DNA of 64,000 nucleotides. It comes from Amphibacillus cookii. Its GTDB lineage: Bacteria; Bacillota; Bacilli; Bacillales; Amphibacillaceae. The notes beneath the pieces were generated by a model, which worked only from the letters and a program-made list of their open reading frames with translations, ran no database searches and was not told where the DNA came from. A program made the translations under genes and the position numbers. Positions 26,518 through 35,321 of this stretch are shown here, one piece after another (position 1 is the stretch's first letter; each line of letters opens with the position of its first letter). Where the stretch lies: positions 405,142 through 469,141 of the forward strand of contig NZ_JAFBDS010000001.1 in assembly GCF_016908375.1 (NCBI RefSeq), read 5' to 3'.

Positions 26518-27465
26518 ATGACAATAGTAAAAAAAGCAAGCTTGGCTGTGATACAAATGGAAGGTCTCAGCAAATACTTTGGTGATCACAGGGCTGTAAA
26601 CAATGTTTCACTTGAAGTGAAGAGAGGCGAAATATATGGTTTTGTTGGTCTGAACGGCGCAGGTAAAACAACGACAATAAAATTGTTGTTATCATTGCTA
26701 AAGCCCACAACCGGTAGTATCTATATGATGGGGAGTAAAGTTGAGTCGGGGAATTATAAGTTATGGAATAAGGTGGGATATTTAGAGGAAGCCACCTACT
26801 ATCCGGGGCTTACCGTTTTTGAGAATTTAGACATTGCACGCCGAATGCAAATGATATCGGACCGCCAATCGGTTGACTGTGTAGTTGAAAAGCTAGGGCT
26901 CGATGCTTACAAAAATAAAAAAGCCCAAAACCTTTCTTTAGGAAACAAGCAGCGATTAGGACTAGCTAAGGCAATGATCCACAATCCGGAAATCTTGATT
27001 TTGGATGAACCTATCAATGGTCTAGATCCAGCAAGTGTAGCGGAGATCAGGGAGATGTTACTTGATTTATCAAAGAACTTTGGTGTTACCATCTTTATTT
27101 CAAGTCATTTATTAGAGGAACTCACAAAGTTAGTTGATCGAATTGGAATAATGCATCATGGGCAGTTAGTTAAAGACATTAAAATGGCGCAATTGGAGCA
27201 ATCGCTACAAAAGTGTTTGCTCCTTGATGGTCGCGATAAAAGCGCAATGAGTTGTATTCTAAAAGAACAAGGATATGACTTTGAGGAAACCATGGACAGG
27301 CGTCTGAAATTAATGGATGATGACGCGATACTACAACCTGATAGAGTGGCGGAACTATTAGTGAGTGCCAACCAACCGCCTACACATCTCAGCATTGTGA
27401 CCGAAGATCTAGAAGGTTACTTTCTTCGTACCATTCGTTCAGTCATTAGGGAGGGGCAATCATGA
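26518..27465 (+). CDS. ABC transporter ATP-binding protein (ABC-2 type)
   Basis: The 315-residue ATPase has Walker A GLNGAGKTTTIKLL (about residues 47-60), the signature NLSLGNKQRLGLAKAM, Walker B ILILDEPINGLDP, and the switch His in FISSHLLEE. The signature is a variant (S-L-G-N-K instead of S-G-G-x-x), common in BcrA-type drug and lantibiotic exporters. A C-terminal extension of about 90 residues follows. It overlaps the permease gene by 4 bp. The first 12 residues before MEGLSKYFGD may be dispensable. Export of or resistance to a cell-envelope antibiotic is the common role of such sets; the substrate cannot be read from sequence. Confidence 0.92.
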   Translation: MTIVKKASLAVIQMEGLSKYFGDHRAVNNVSLEVKRGEIYGFVGLNGAGKTTTIKLLLSLLKPTTGSIYMMGSKVESGNYKLWNKVGYLEEATYYPGLTVFENLDIARRMQMISDRQSVDCVVEKLGLDAYKNKKAQNLSLGNKQRLGLAKAMIHNPEILILDEPINGLDPASVAEIREMLLDLSKNFGVTIFISSHLLEELTKLVDRIGIMHHGQLVKDIKMAQLEQSLQKCLLLDGRDKSAMSCILKEQGYDFEETMDRRLKLMDDDAILQPDRVAELLVSANQPPTHLSIVTEDLEGYFLRTIRSVIREGQS

Positions 27466-28160
27466 AAATACTTTCTTTTGTGAATTGTGAGGCACGTAAA
27501 GTATATCGTTCCACTGTTTTTTGGGTGGTGATCTCAGTATTCAGTCTATTACCGCTGATGCTTGGATTTTTAAGCAGTCCTGACCTAGATTGGGAGTCGT
27601 ATTTGTCAGATTTACTCGCCTCTACTGCCACACTACTGGTGGTTGGTTGTTCTTTTACCTCTGCATGGGTTTTTGGACGAGAGTATACAGACAATACCAT
27701 TAAGGATCTGCTGGTAAAGCCTATTCCTAAAACATATAGTGTGTTATCTAAATTTATCGTAATTACGATTTGGAATGTTATTCTGGCTAGTTTTTCATTT
27801 ATGGTGGTTACAGGAGTCGGTGTTTTCATAGGAATTAATGGTGGATCTATTTCTTTAATTCTAAGTGAGTTTTTGACTTTCATGCTAACGGCAATTATGA
27901 TTATGGCTGTAAGCACAACTAGCGCTTTGTTAGCCAGTGTCACGAAAGGGTATTTGGCTCCAATTGGTCTGACGTTTGTGATTGTAATTGTATCTAACGT
28001 TGTCACGCATCTTGGAATGGGTACGTATTTTCCATGGACAATACCCGTAATTTCTTTAGTAGATAGTATTAGCTTGATCAGTATTGTCATTGTTATGATG
28101 ACAGGAATCACCGGATTGGTGGGAACCATTGCATGGTGGAGATTTGCTGAACAGAAGTAA
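27462..28160 (+). CDS. ABC-2 type transporter permease
   Basis: The 232-residue permease has about six hydrophobic segments: 17-37, 58-80, 105-130, 140-165, 172-195 and 205-225. The layout is that of BcrB/LanEG-like subunits. The cytoplasmic loop DNTIKDLLVKPIPKTYSVLSK after TM2 is the usual ATPase-coupling region of this family. It is translationally coupled to the ATPase (ATGA overlap) and probably dimerises with itself, since no second permease is present. Downstream lies an R1 repeat; no obvious terminator occurs before it. Confidence 0.88.
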   Translation: MKILSFVNCEARKVYRSTVFWVVISVFSLLPLMLGFLSSPDLDWESYLSDLLASTATLLVVGCSFTSAWVFGREYTDNTIKDLLVKPIPKTYSVLSKFIVITIWNVILASFSFMVVTGVGVFIGINGGSISLILSEFLTFMLTAIMIMAVSTTSALLASVTKGYLAPIGLTFVIVIVSNVVTHLGMGTYFPWTIPVISLVDSISLISIVIVMMTGITGLVGTIAWWRFAEQK

Positions 28161-28234
28161 CTAAATTGGTTTATGTTTTCACTTCCTGAAGAGAAAGCAA
28201 TGTGTTGAAGCGTTTTTTTGACATTTTAAAGAAG

Positions 28235-28387
28235 TTTATCACAGATAGTCGTCCACAAACACCCAGCTCAAATAGAGCGTAGAGCAAATCTATTTAGGGC
28301 GAGAGTTAACGGCCACTAATATCCTAATTCACTTACCTAATTATCAGTGGGCGAAAACGAAAACGCCCACTGATAAAGTTGTTTTAT
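28235..28387 (+). repeat. R1 repeat, copy E (short form)
   Basis: This 153-bp short copy runs from TTTATCACAGATAGTCGTCC to AAAGTTGTTTTAT. The right stem-loop is nearly perfect: TTATCAGTGGGCG (28351-28363) against CGCCCACTGATAA (28364-28376 region), with GAAAACGAAAA as loop. The two arms have changed together relative to other copies (TTATCAGTGG with CCACTGATAA against CAATCAGTGG with CCACTGATTG), a compensatory change that supports a structured element. Confidence 0.8.
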
Positions 28388-28507
28388 AGGAAAGAGATGA
28401 GTTATCTCGAATTAAAAAGCAGGAGTGAAGAATATATCTTTTGCTATAACCTAACCATAATGAGTTGCATTAATAAAAGCAAATGTTTACGATATGCACC
28501 GTTCATC

Positions 28508-29350
28508 TTATGACGTAGCTCTTTTCTTTTTGGTGGTCGCTTTTTTTCTTGTTTGTTTCGCTCGTGGTTTTTCTTCTTTTGCACGGTCTAATGACTTCTG
28601 AAGGGCGTCCATTAAATTCAATACATTGTCTGGGGCTTTTTTAACCTCACCACCTATTTCAATCTCCTCATTATTCTTCTTCGATTCGATTAACGCCATT
28701 AAAGCTGTGCGGTAATTATCTTTGTATTTTTCAGGTTCAAATGCTGTTGTCAGTTGATCAATAAGAAGTTTCGCAGTGGCTAACTCTTTTTTCTCTAGTT
28801 CTCCTTGCTCTGGTATATTTGGAAGGTCCGATACGGATCGAACCTCATCTGGATAATGAATCGTTTCGACCACGAGTGCCCCTTCGTATACACGAATGAC
28901 AGCAAGTTGTTCTTTTGATCGAATCATCATTTTTGCTATTCCAATTTTGTTAGCTTCTATTAGCGCTTCTCTTAATAAAACATATGCTTTTGATCCGCCC
29001 TCATTTGGGGATAAATAATAGCTTTTTTCAAAATATATAGGATCAATATCTTGTAATTTTACAAAGTCAATAATTTCAACGGATTTATCCTCTTGTTCTT
29101 TTTTTAATGCTTGTAATTCTTCCTCATCTAAGATGATAAATTTGTTAGTGGCGTATTCATAGGCTTTAACAATATCATCGTTAGACACTTCTTCCTCACA
29201 ATTGGGACAGCGCTTCTTATATTTTATTGGTGTTTTACATTTTTTGTGCAATTGGCGAAGTTGTATGTCCTTGTTTTCTGTAGCTGCGTGCATTTTAATA
29301 GGTATATTAACTAAACCAAAACTAATCGTTCCTTTCCACATGGTGTGCAT
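28508..29350 (-). CDS. ku: Non-homologous end-joining protein Ku
   Basis: Bacterial Ku forms a homodimeric ring on double-strand DNA ends and recruits LigD. The 280-residue protein opens with MWKGTISFGLVNIPIKMH, then the bacterial Ku landmark KRCPNCEEEV, and continues through the bridge domain to GELEKKELATAKLLIDQLT. The tail (about 250-280) is Lys/Arg-rich, as in Ku proteins with DNA-binding extensions. It is divergent from ligD, with 115 bp between starts. In spore formers this pair is known to protect dormant spores; forespore expression is inferred here. GGAGG precedes the ATG. Confidence 0.96.
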   Translation of the reverse strand: MHTMWKGTISFGLVNIPIKMHAATENKDIQLRQLHKKCKTPIKYKKRCPNCEEEVSNDDIVKAYEYATNKFIILDEEELQALKKEQEDKSVEIIDFVKLQDIDPIYFEKSYYLSPNEGGSKAYVLLREALIEANKIGIAKMMIRSKEQLAVIRVYEGALVVETIHYPDEVRSVSDLPNIPEQGELEKKELATAKLLIDQLTTAFEPEKYKDNYRTALMALIESKKNNEEIEIGGEVKKAPDNVLNLMDALQKSLDRAKEEKPRAKQTRKKATTKKKRATS

Positions 29351-29465
29351 GCTGTTTCCTCCTTTTTTAGTTAGTTTGTCAGCAAAGGATGTTTTTATGC
29401 GATAGTAGCAGGTTTAAATTTCAAACGAATAAGCCATGTTAAGTGGTAGGCGAGGAGGTTTATTT

Positions 29466-31262
29466 ATGGATATTATGAAACCACGTGAAATCATGGAAAT
29501 ACCTAATGGTGAAGAGTGGTTGTATGAAGTGAAATACGATGGTTTTCGTTGTATATTATCTTGGGATAAAGATCATATCCAACTAACCAGTAAAAATAAT
29601 AAAGATTTAACAGTCAATTTTCCTGAGATCATTAATGATTGTCGTGACAATCTAATGTCTGTGCAGTCTTATTTGCCTTTACAGCTTGACGGTGAACTTG
29701 TTGTATTAAATAATGCCTACCAGGCAAACTTCGCTTGGATCCAAAAACGTAGCAGGTATAAAGCCAAAGACGCCATTAATACAGCCATGCATATAAGACC
29801 AGCAACCTTTATGGTGTTTGATCTATTAAAAAAATCTGGCACAAACCTGTCTACTGAAAGTTTTCAGGCACGTAAACAATTATTGAACAGGTTATTTTCA
29901 CGATTAGGATTAGCCACAAGCCTTCGAATGGTTACTTCATACGACAATCCTGATCAATTATGGCAAAAAATTAATGACTATAAAGGTGAAGGTATAGTTG
30001 CCAAACGGAAAACGAGTATTTACACAGAAGGTAAAAAGCATCATGATTGGTTTAAAATAAAAAATTGGCGTACGATCCAAGTTTTTTTAACGGACATGCA
30101 TCTAGAAAATCATTATTTTACTGTAAACGTTTATCAAAATAGAGATGTAAAAGCCATAGGGAAATGTAAACATGGTCTAGACAAAGAAACGATGGAGACA
30201 TTAAAACACGTTTTCTTAACTAAAGGAAAGAAACAGGGCAATGTACTTACCCTTCCACCAGCAATTTGCGCTTCAGTACATACGCTTGATTTATATAAGG
30301 GAGAGATAAGGGAGCCAAGGTTCAACGCATTACTCCCAGACGTTTCACCGACTGATTGTACAAAAGCGCAACTCATTCTTGATATGGCAATGCTTCCTCC
30401 TAATATTGAAATAACCAATGCCCCCAAAATGATTTGGCCAGAAATGGTTACAAAAGGAGGGTTAGTCGCATATGTAAGAGAAGTTTCACCATATATGTTA
30501 CCATTTTTAAAAGGAAAGCTGCTTACCGTGATTCGTGCTCCTGACGGGATTCAAGGGAAACACTTTTTTCAAAAATATCTAGCTTCATATGCCCCTAAAT
30601 GCATTGATTTTGTTGAAACAGATGATGGTAAACGAATAGTCTGTAATACATTAGATACACTTATTTGGTTGGCTAACCATGGGGCAATTGAATATCATAT
30701 TCCCTTTCAAACAATAGAAACAGACCATCCAAATGAAATTATCTTTGATTTAGATCCCCCCAGTAAAGAACAATTTGTCTTAGCTATTCAAGCAGCTAAC
30801 ATTATCAAGTCTTTATTGGACGAATTAAATTTAATTTCTTTTGTAAAAACATCAGGAAATAAAGGGTTGCAAGTTCATATTCCAATTCCAGTTGGTCGCA
30901 TGACATATGAAGAAACGGCGATTTTTACTCAAGCCATCGCTCAAACGGTGGAAAAAGCGTACTCGGATTTATTTACAACTGAACGGTTAAAGAAAAACAG
31001 ACAGGGGCGTTTATACATCGACTATGTTCAGCATGGAAAAGATAAGACATTGATTGCACCGTATTCACCACGAAAGACAACAGATGCAACAGTTGCAACG
31101 CCGCTTTATTGGCATGAAGTTAAAAGCGGGCTTGTTCCAGAACAATTCACGATAAACACTATTGAAGAACGTATAAAAATGTTTGGTTGTCCATTTGCAA
31201 GCTATTTTTATAGTGGACAAAAGCAACAATTGAATAAAGTATTAAAAATGATAAATGGTTAG
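29466..31262 (+). CDS. ligD: ATP-dependent DNA ligase LigD (ligase plus polymerase domains)
   Basis: LigD fills and seals broken DNA ends with Ku. The 598-residue protein has the ligase domain first: the adenylated Lys in YEVKYDGFRCIL (about 22-33), DGELVVL, KGEGIVAKR and WFKIKNW. The primase-polymerase domain follows from about residue 320, with IIFDLDP metal-binding aspartates and GNKGLQVHIP. There is no phosphoesterase domain, the arrangement remembered for Bacillus YkoU. ATG at 29466 is chosen because GAGGAGG lies 8 bp upstream; the longer frame from 29436 would contain that site. Confidence 0.95.
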   Translation: MDIMKPREIMEIPNGEEWLYEVKYDGFRCILSWDKDHIQLTSKNNKDLTVNFPEIINDCRDNLMSVQSYLPLQLDGELVVLNNAYQANFAWIQKRSRYKAKDAINTAMHIRPATFMVFDLLKKSGTNLSTESFQARKQLLNRLFSRLGLATSLRMVTSYDNPDQLWQKINDYKGEGIVAKRKTSIYTEGKKHHDWFKIKNWRTIQVFLTDMHLENHYFTVNVYQNRDVKAIGKCKHGLDKETMETLKHVFLTKGKKQGNVLTLPPAICASVHTLDLYKGEIREPRFNALLPDVSPTDCTKAQLILDMAMLPPNIEITNAPKMIWPEMVTKGGLVAYVREVSPYMLPFLKGKLLTVIRAPDGIQGKHFFQKYLASYAPKCIDFVETDDGKRIVCNTLDTLIWLANHGAIEYHIPFQTIETDHPNEIIFDLDPPSKEQFVLAIQAANIIKSLLDELNLISFVKTSGNKGLQVHIPIPVGRMTYEETAIFTQAIAQTVEKAYSDLFTTERLKKNRQGRLYIDYVQHGKDKTLIAPYSPRKTTDATVATPLYWHEVKSGLVPEQFTINTIEERIKMFGCPFASYFYSGQKQQLNKVLKMING

Positions 31263-31430
31263 TGGTCTTCCGTTCGTTACTTCGAAAGTGGTATGTTTTT
31301 ACCAAAATAGATGAACCATTTTCCTTGTACGTCAATCGGTGTTTTTAATCAATATATAGGTGTGCAAGTGGTTTACTTTATTTTTTAAGAAACGTTGCTA
31401 GAAATCGTGATTTTAATCTTAATGTAAGGG

Positions 31431-31480
31431 TTGACATTAGAAAAAAGTATATGATAACCTATAACTGAAATCGATTTCAG
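31431..31480 (+). promoter_or_regulatory. scrR promoter and sucrose operator O1
   Basis: TTGACA (31431-31436) is followed after 15-18 bp by TGATAACCT-type -10 sequence (best fit near 31452-31460). Overlapping the start region, CTGAAATCGATTTCAG (31465-31480) is a perfect 16-bp palindrome of LacI-family operator type. A second copy precedes scrA, so ScrR would control both transcripts. Confidence 0.8.
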
Positions 31481-31507
31481 TTTTGATGCAAATTAGGTGA
31501 ATAACGA

Positions 31508-32503
31508 ATGAAAATTAAAGATATTGCGAAGCTTGCTGGTGTGTCGCCTGCTACGGTATCGCGGGTTATGAATAATAATGGCTATGTCAAACATGAAAAA
31601 CGACAAGCGGTTGAAAAGGTTATCCGAGAGGTAGGCTATCAGCCGAATGAAATAGCCAAGTCATTGAAAAATCAAAAATCACATATGATCGGTGTGATTG
31701 TCCCTAAAATTAGTACAGAAACAGCCAGTCGAGTCGTTGATGGTATAACTAAGGTAGCTAAACAGCATAACTATCAATTGATCATTGCCAATACCAATTT
31801 GCAAATTGAAGAAGAAATCAAATATTTGAAATTTCTATCCAATAAATTGGTTGATGGCATTATTATGATGGCAACAGAAGTAACAGATGAGCATAAAAAG
31901 CTTGCTCAAAGTTTAGCCATTCCAATCGTCATGGTAGGGCAGCACGTTGAAGGATTCACAAGCATTGTTCATGATGATTATCGAGCTGCCAAGCTAATGA
32001 TCGACCATATTATAGCTTGTGGACACAAAGACATCGGTTTTATCGGTGTTGACCCCAAGGATATAGCTGTAGGTCAAGTGAGAAAACAAGCGTATATCGA
32101 TCGGCTACATGAAGCAGGTTTAAGCATAAATTTAGATCTAATTGGCATTGGTGATTTCTCGATTGAATCAGGTTATAAGCAAATGGAGGGTCTTCTTACG
32201 AGAGGTAAACCTACCGCTGTTATGGCTGTAACGGATCACCTTGCGATAGGTGCGATTCACTGCTTGCATGATCAAGGATTATCTGTCCCTAACGATGTTT
32301 CAGTGGCTGGACTAGGTGATGTGAAATTAGCAAAATATTTCTCTCCACCTTTAACGACAGTACACTATGGCTTTAAAACAAGTGGGATCGTTGCAGCTGA
32401 ACATGTATTCAATATGATAAAACAAAAGCAAGTGGTTAGTGACAAGGTGGTTATCGACTTTGAAGTCAAAATTAGAAAAAGTGTTACTAATTTAAAAAGC
32501 TAA
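31508..32503 (+). CDS. scrR: LacI family sucrose operon repressor
   Basis: The 331-residue regulator has the LacI N-terminal helix-turn-helix, MKIKDIAKLAGVSPATVSRV, hinge region, and a periplasmic-binding-protein-like effector domain (about 60-330) with SHMIGVIVPKIS, DGIIMMATEV and IGFIGVD. Its place at the head of the scr genes and the matching palindromes before scrR and scrA make it the sucrose repressor; the inducer is presumably sucrose 6-phosphate or fructose. It is separated from scrA by 234 bp with its own operator and promoter region. Confidence 0.9.
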   Translation: MKIKDIAKLAGVSPATVSRVMNNNGYVKHEKRQAVEKVIREVGYQPNEIAKSLKNQKSHMIGVIVPKISTETASRVVDGITKVAKQHNYQLIIANTNLQIEEEIKYLKFLSNKLVDGIIMMATEVTDEHKKLAQSLAIPIVMVGQHVEGFTSIVHDDYRAAKLMIDHIIACGHKDIGFIGVDPKDIAVGQVRKQAYIDRLHEAGLSINLDLIGIGDFSIESGYKQMEGLLTRGKPTAVMAVTDHLAIGAIHCLHDQGLSVPNDVSVAGLGDVKLAKYFSPPLTTVHYGFKTSGIVAAEHVFNMIKQKQVVSDKVVIDFEVKIRKSVTNLKS

Positions 32504-32610
32504 ACGATGTGAGATTTGAAAAGGCTCTAGTGATTACAAGTTAGCACCCGAGAAAAACGAGTTTCTTTCTCTTAGCCGTGAAGGAACACATTTTTCTCAA
32601 CTAGGTAATG

Positions 32611-32624
32611 TGAAATCGATTTCA
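32611..32624 (+). promoter_or_regulatory. Sucrose operator O2 upstream of scrA
   Basis: TGAAATCGATTTCA is a 14-bp perfect palindrome, identical to the core of O1 (31466-31479), and is followed by the same TTTTG. It lies 114 bp before the scrA start. A hairpin-like GAGAAAA...TTTTCTC region (32551-32600) sits just upstream and may end scrR transcription. Confidence 0.85.
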
Positions 32625-32737
32625 GTTTTGCGAAAATGATACAAAAAAATGACTAGTAAATAATAATAAGGGTAATGCAGATAATAAGAAAAAACGGACT
32701 TATCAAATTTTTAACATTAAATTGAGGAGGCGCAATC

Positions 32738-34114
32738 ATGAAACATAAAGATACAATTGATAAATTGTTTGAAGTAGTAGGTGGAAAAGATAATATTAAG
32801 AACTACGAGCATTGTGCGACACGTTTACGGATTATTTTAAAGGATGATAGTAAGCTAAATAAAGAAGAGACTGAAGAAATTCCAGAATCGAAGGGATACT
32901 TCTTTAATACAGGTCAACATCAATTTATTTTTGGAACAGGAAAGGTTAACGCTGTTTATCAGGATTTGAAAGAAGTATTGGGCGATTCGGATGAGGGAGA
33001 AAGTGATGGTGATTTCAAGGGTGACGTTTATAAAAATTTAAACCCGGCTCAAAGAGTGATTCGAACATTAGCTGATATTTTAGTACCATTAATTCCAGCT
33101 CTTGTCACAACAGGTTTACTAATGGGGGTTCGTGGTCTACTTGTTGAGCTGGGCATGGAATTTAATGATACTTGGTTCGCAATTTTTGAAATGTTAACAG
33201 ATACAGCCTTTGCCTTCTTACCTGTATTAATTGCTTACAGTGCGACACGGAAGTTTGGTGGAAATCCGATCATTGGGATTGTTGTTGGTTTAATGATGGT
33301 AGCCCCACAATTACCTAATGCATGGGCTGTCGCTGAAGGGAATGCAGAGCCGTTAAGTCTTTTAGGGCTTGATATCGTTGGCTATCAAGGATCAATTATT
33401 CCAGCAATCGTTGCAGGTTACCTAATTTCTAAATTAGAAAAAGGCTTGCGTAAAATTGTGCCACAGTTAATGGATCTTGTGGTGACCCCCTTCTTAACGA
33501 TAACGATAACGATTGCTACTATGCTATTAGTATTAGGGCCAGTGTTACAGATGGCTGAATCAGGTGTCATCAATTTTATTGTATCTATATTAGAAGCACC
33601 TTTAGGTATAGGTTATATTGTTTTTGCGGCATTACAACAACCATTAACGATTACAGGTTTACACCATTCACTTGGTATTATAGAGATCAGCTTATTAAAT
33701 GATGGTGGCACAAACATTATTCAAACACTTACAACTGCAAGTATGGCCGGCCAGTTTGGTGCTGCCGTAGCAGCTGCTTTATTAATGAAAAATCAAGTTA
33801 AACGTGTAAATGCACTTTCTTCAACAGCATCCACTTTATTTGGTATTACAGAACCACTTTTATTCGGTGTAAGTTTGCGTCATTTTAGAATATTTCTATC
33901 TGGGATGATCGGCGGTGCAGTAGGTGGTTTGTTGACTTATATATTAGGGTTGACTGCCACTGGAATGGGGATAACGTTTATCCCTGGCTTGTTACTTTAC
34001 ACAAATAGTTTTACCGCTCTCTTGCAATATCTTTTGGTTATAGCCGTCTCTTTTGTGGTTAGTTTCTTACTTGTTAGAGCCCAAAGTAAGAGTATAAAGA
34101 ATGAAATTAATTAA
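32738..34114 (+). CDS. scrA: Sucrose-specific PTS enzyme IIBC
   Basis: This membrane permease imports sucrose and phosphorylates it to sucrose 6-phosphate. The 458-residue protein has an N-terminal EIIB domain with the phospho-acceptor Cys26 in NYEHCATRLRI and an EIIC domain from about residue 100 with about ten membrane segments and the motifs GLLMGVRGLL, GLHHSLGIIE and GITEPLLFGV. It has no IIA domain, so it must borrow a glucose-type IIA from elsewhere. Phosphate flows from PtsI and HPr (1151-3142). AGGAGG precedes the ATG by 8 bp. scrK follows after a hairpin. Confidence 0.93.
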   Translation: MKHKDTIDKLFEVVGGKDNIKNYEHCATRLRIILKDDSKLNKEETEEIPESKGYFFNTGQHQFIFGTGKVNAVYQDLKEVLGDSDEGESDGDFKGDVYKNLNPAQRVIRTLADILVPLIPALVTTGLLMGVRGLLVELGMEFNDTWFAIFEMLTDTAFAFLPVLIAYSATRKFGGNPIIGIVVGLMMVAPQLPNAWAVAEGNAEPLSLLGLDIVGYQGSIIPAIVAGYLISKLEKGLRKIVPQLMDLVVTPFLTITITIATMLLVLGPVLQMAESGVINFIVSILEAPLGIGYIVFAALQQPLTITGLHHSLGIIEISLLNDGGTNIIQTLTTASMAGQFGAAVAAALLMKNQVKRVNALSSTASTLFGITEPLLFGVSLRHFRIFLSGMIGGAVGGLLTYILGLTATGMGITFIPGLLLYTNSFTALLQYLLVIAVSFVVSFLLVRAQSKSIKNEIN

Positions 34115-34138
34115 TTGAATCATTTTTGTTAAAATAAA

Positions 34139-34168
34139 AAGGGTGATGGGGATAGCCCCTTCACCCTT
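34139..34168 (+). terminator. Intercistronic hairpin between scrA and scrK
   Basis: AAGGGTGATGGGG and CCCCTTCACCCTT pair around ATAG. No T run follows (AATCAAATGG), so it is more likely a partial terminator or a 3' stabilising structure that sets the scrA to scrK ratio. Confidence 0.6.
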
Positions 34169-34191
34169 AATCAAATGGTAAGGAAGTGAGC

Positions 34192-35178
34192 ATGATGAAC
34201 GGGCAAGTATATACTATTGGTGAGGCGTTAATTGATTTTGTTCCAAATCAAACAGATTTAGACCTCAAGGACGTCCAGCAATTTAAACGTGTGATGGGAG
34301 GCGCGCCAGCAAATGTTGCGGTAGCAGTAGCAAAACTAGGAGGGGAGAGCCAATTTGTCTCTAAACTCGGTGAAGATGCTTTTGGCGACCATATTGTTGA
34401 GCAACTAGAACAATCTCGAGTTGGAACCACGTGGGTGCGAAGGACTAAGGAAGCAAATACGGGTTTAGCCTTTGTTTCTTTAAAAAAAGATGGTCAGCGA
34501 GATTTTTCATTTTATCGAAAGCCTAGCGCGGATATGTTGTTATCGGTAGCAGAAGTTAAGGATATAATGACTAATGAAGGTGATATCGTTCATTTTTGCT
34601 CTGTTGACTTAATCGATGCACCTGTTAAAGAAGCGCATCGAACCCTGTTAAATCAAGCAGTGAAAAACAATACATTGATTAGTTTTGACCCGAATGTACG
34701 TTTACCATTGTGGGAATCAGCTGAGGCATGTAAACAAGCGATTAATGAATTTATTCCCTTTGCTCATCTGTTGAAGATTTCAGATGAAGAATTAGCTTTT
34801 ATTACGGGAATAGAAGATGAAGAATTAGCGCTCGAAAGTTTATTTAGAGGTAACGTGGCCTGGGTCATTTATACGCGCGGTCCTAAGGGAGCTCTTTTAA
34901 GATCAAAGTTTGGACATCGTATTGAACACCACGGTTTTCAAGTAGAAGCCATCGATACAACAGGTGCTGGCGATGCTTTTATTGGTTCATTTATTTATCA
35001 AATGCAAAAGCATCGAATAGCGCTTGAGCAATTGCCATTATTTTCTGACGATAAAATACTTGATATGTTAAGCTTTAGTAATGGTTATGCGGCATTAACA
35101 ACATTAAAGAATGGTGCTGTCGATGCCCTTCCTCCATTAGAAGAGGTGGAAGCATTTATCGCAAATAATCGTCGGTAG
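34192..35178 (+). CDS. scrK: Fructokinase (PfkB family)
   Basis: The kinase phosphorylates the fructose released from sucrose 6-phosphate to fructose 6-phosphate. The 328-residue protein has the PfkB signatures VMGGAPANVAVAVAKLGG (about 37-54) and IDTTGAGDAFIGSFIYQM (about 257-274), with the catalytic Asp in GAGD. Position between scrA and scrB fixes the function. ATG at 34192 has AAGGAAG 6 bp upstream; the GTG two codons earlier is too close to it. Confidence 0.92.
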   Translation: MMNGQVYTIGEALIDFVPNQTDLDLKDVQQFKRVMGGAPANVAVAVAKLGGESQFVSKLGEDAFGDHIVEQLEQSRVGTTWVRRTKEANTGLAFVSLKKDGQRDFSFYRKPSADMLLSVAEVKDIMTNEGDIVHFCSVDLIDAPVKEAHRTLLNQAVKNNTLISFDPNVRLPLWESAEACKQAINEFIPFAHLLKISDEELAFITGIEDEELALESLFRGNVAWVIYTRGPKGALLRSKFGHRIEHHGFQVEAIDTTGAGDAFIGSFIYQMQKHRIALEQLPLFSDDKILDMLSFSNGYAALTTLKNGAVDALPPLEEVEAFIANNRR

Positions 35179-35189
35179 TACGCCTGGTT

Positions 35190-35250
35190 TAAAATAGATA
35201 GCAAAGGTCAATCGATTGAGGCGGCGTTAGCGGACGCTGCGGATGCGAGT
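35190..35250 (+). repeat. R1 repeat, copy F (fragment)
   Basis: Only the left-middle segment of R1 remains: AAAATAGATAGCAAAGGTCA, ATCGATTGAGGCGG, GTTAGCGGACGCTG. Both termini are missing. It sits between scrK and scrB inside the operon. Confidence 0.65.
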
Positions 35251-35321
35251 TTTTCTAAAAATAACAGAGAGAAATATAATGATCTAATTTGAAAAAGACG
35301 TGATTATCAAGGAGAGGGAAT

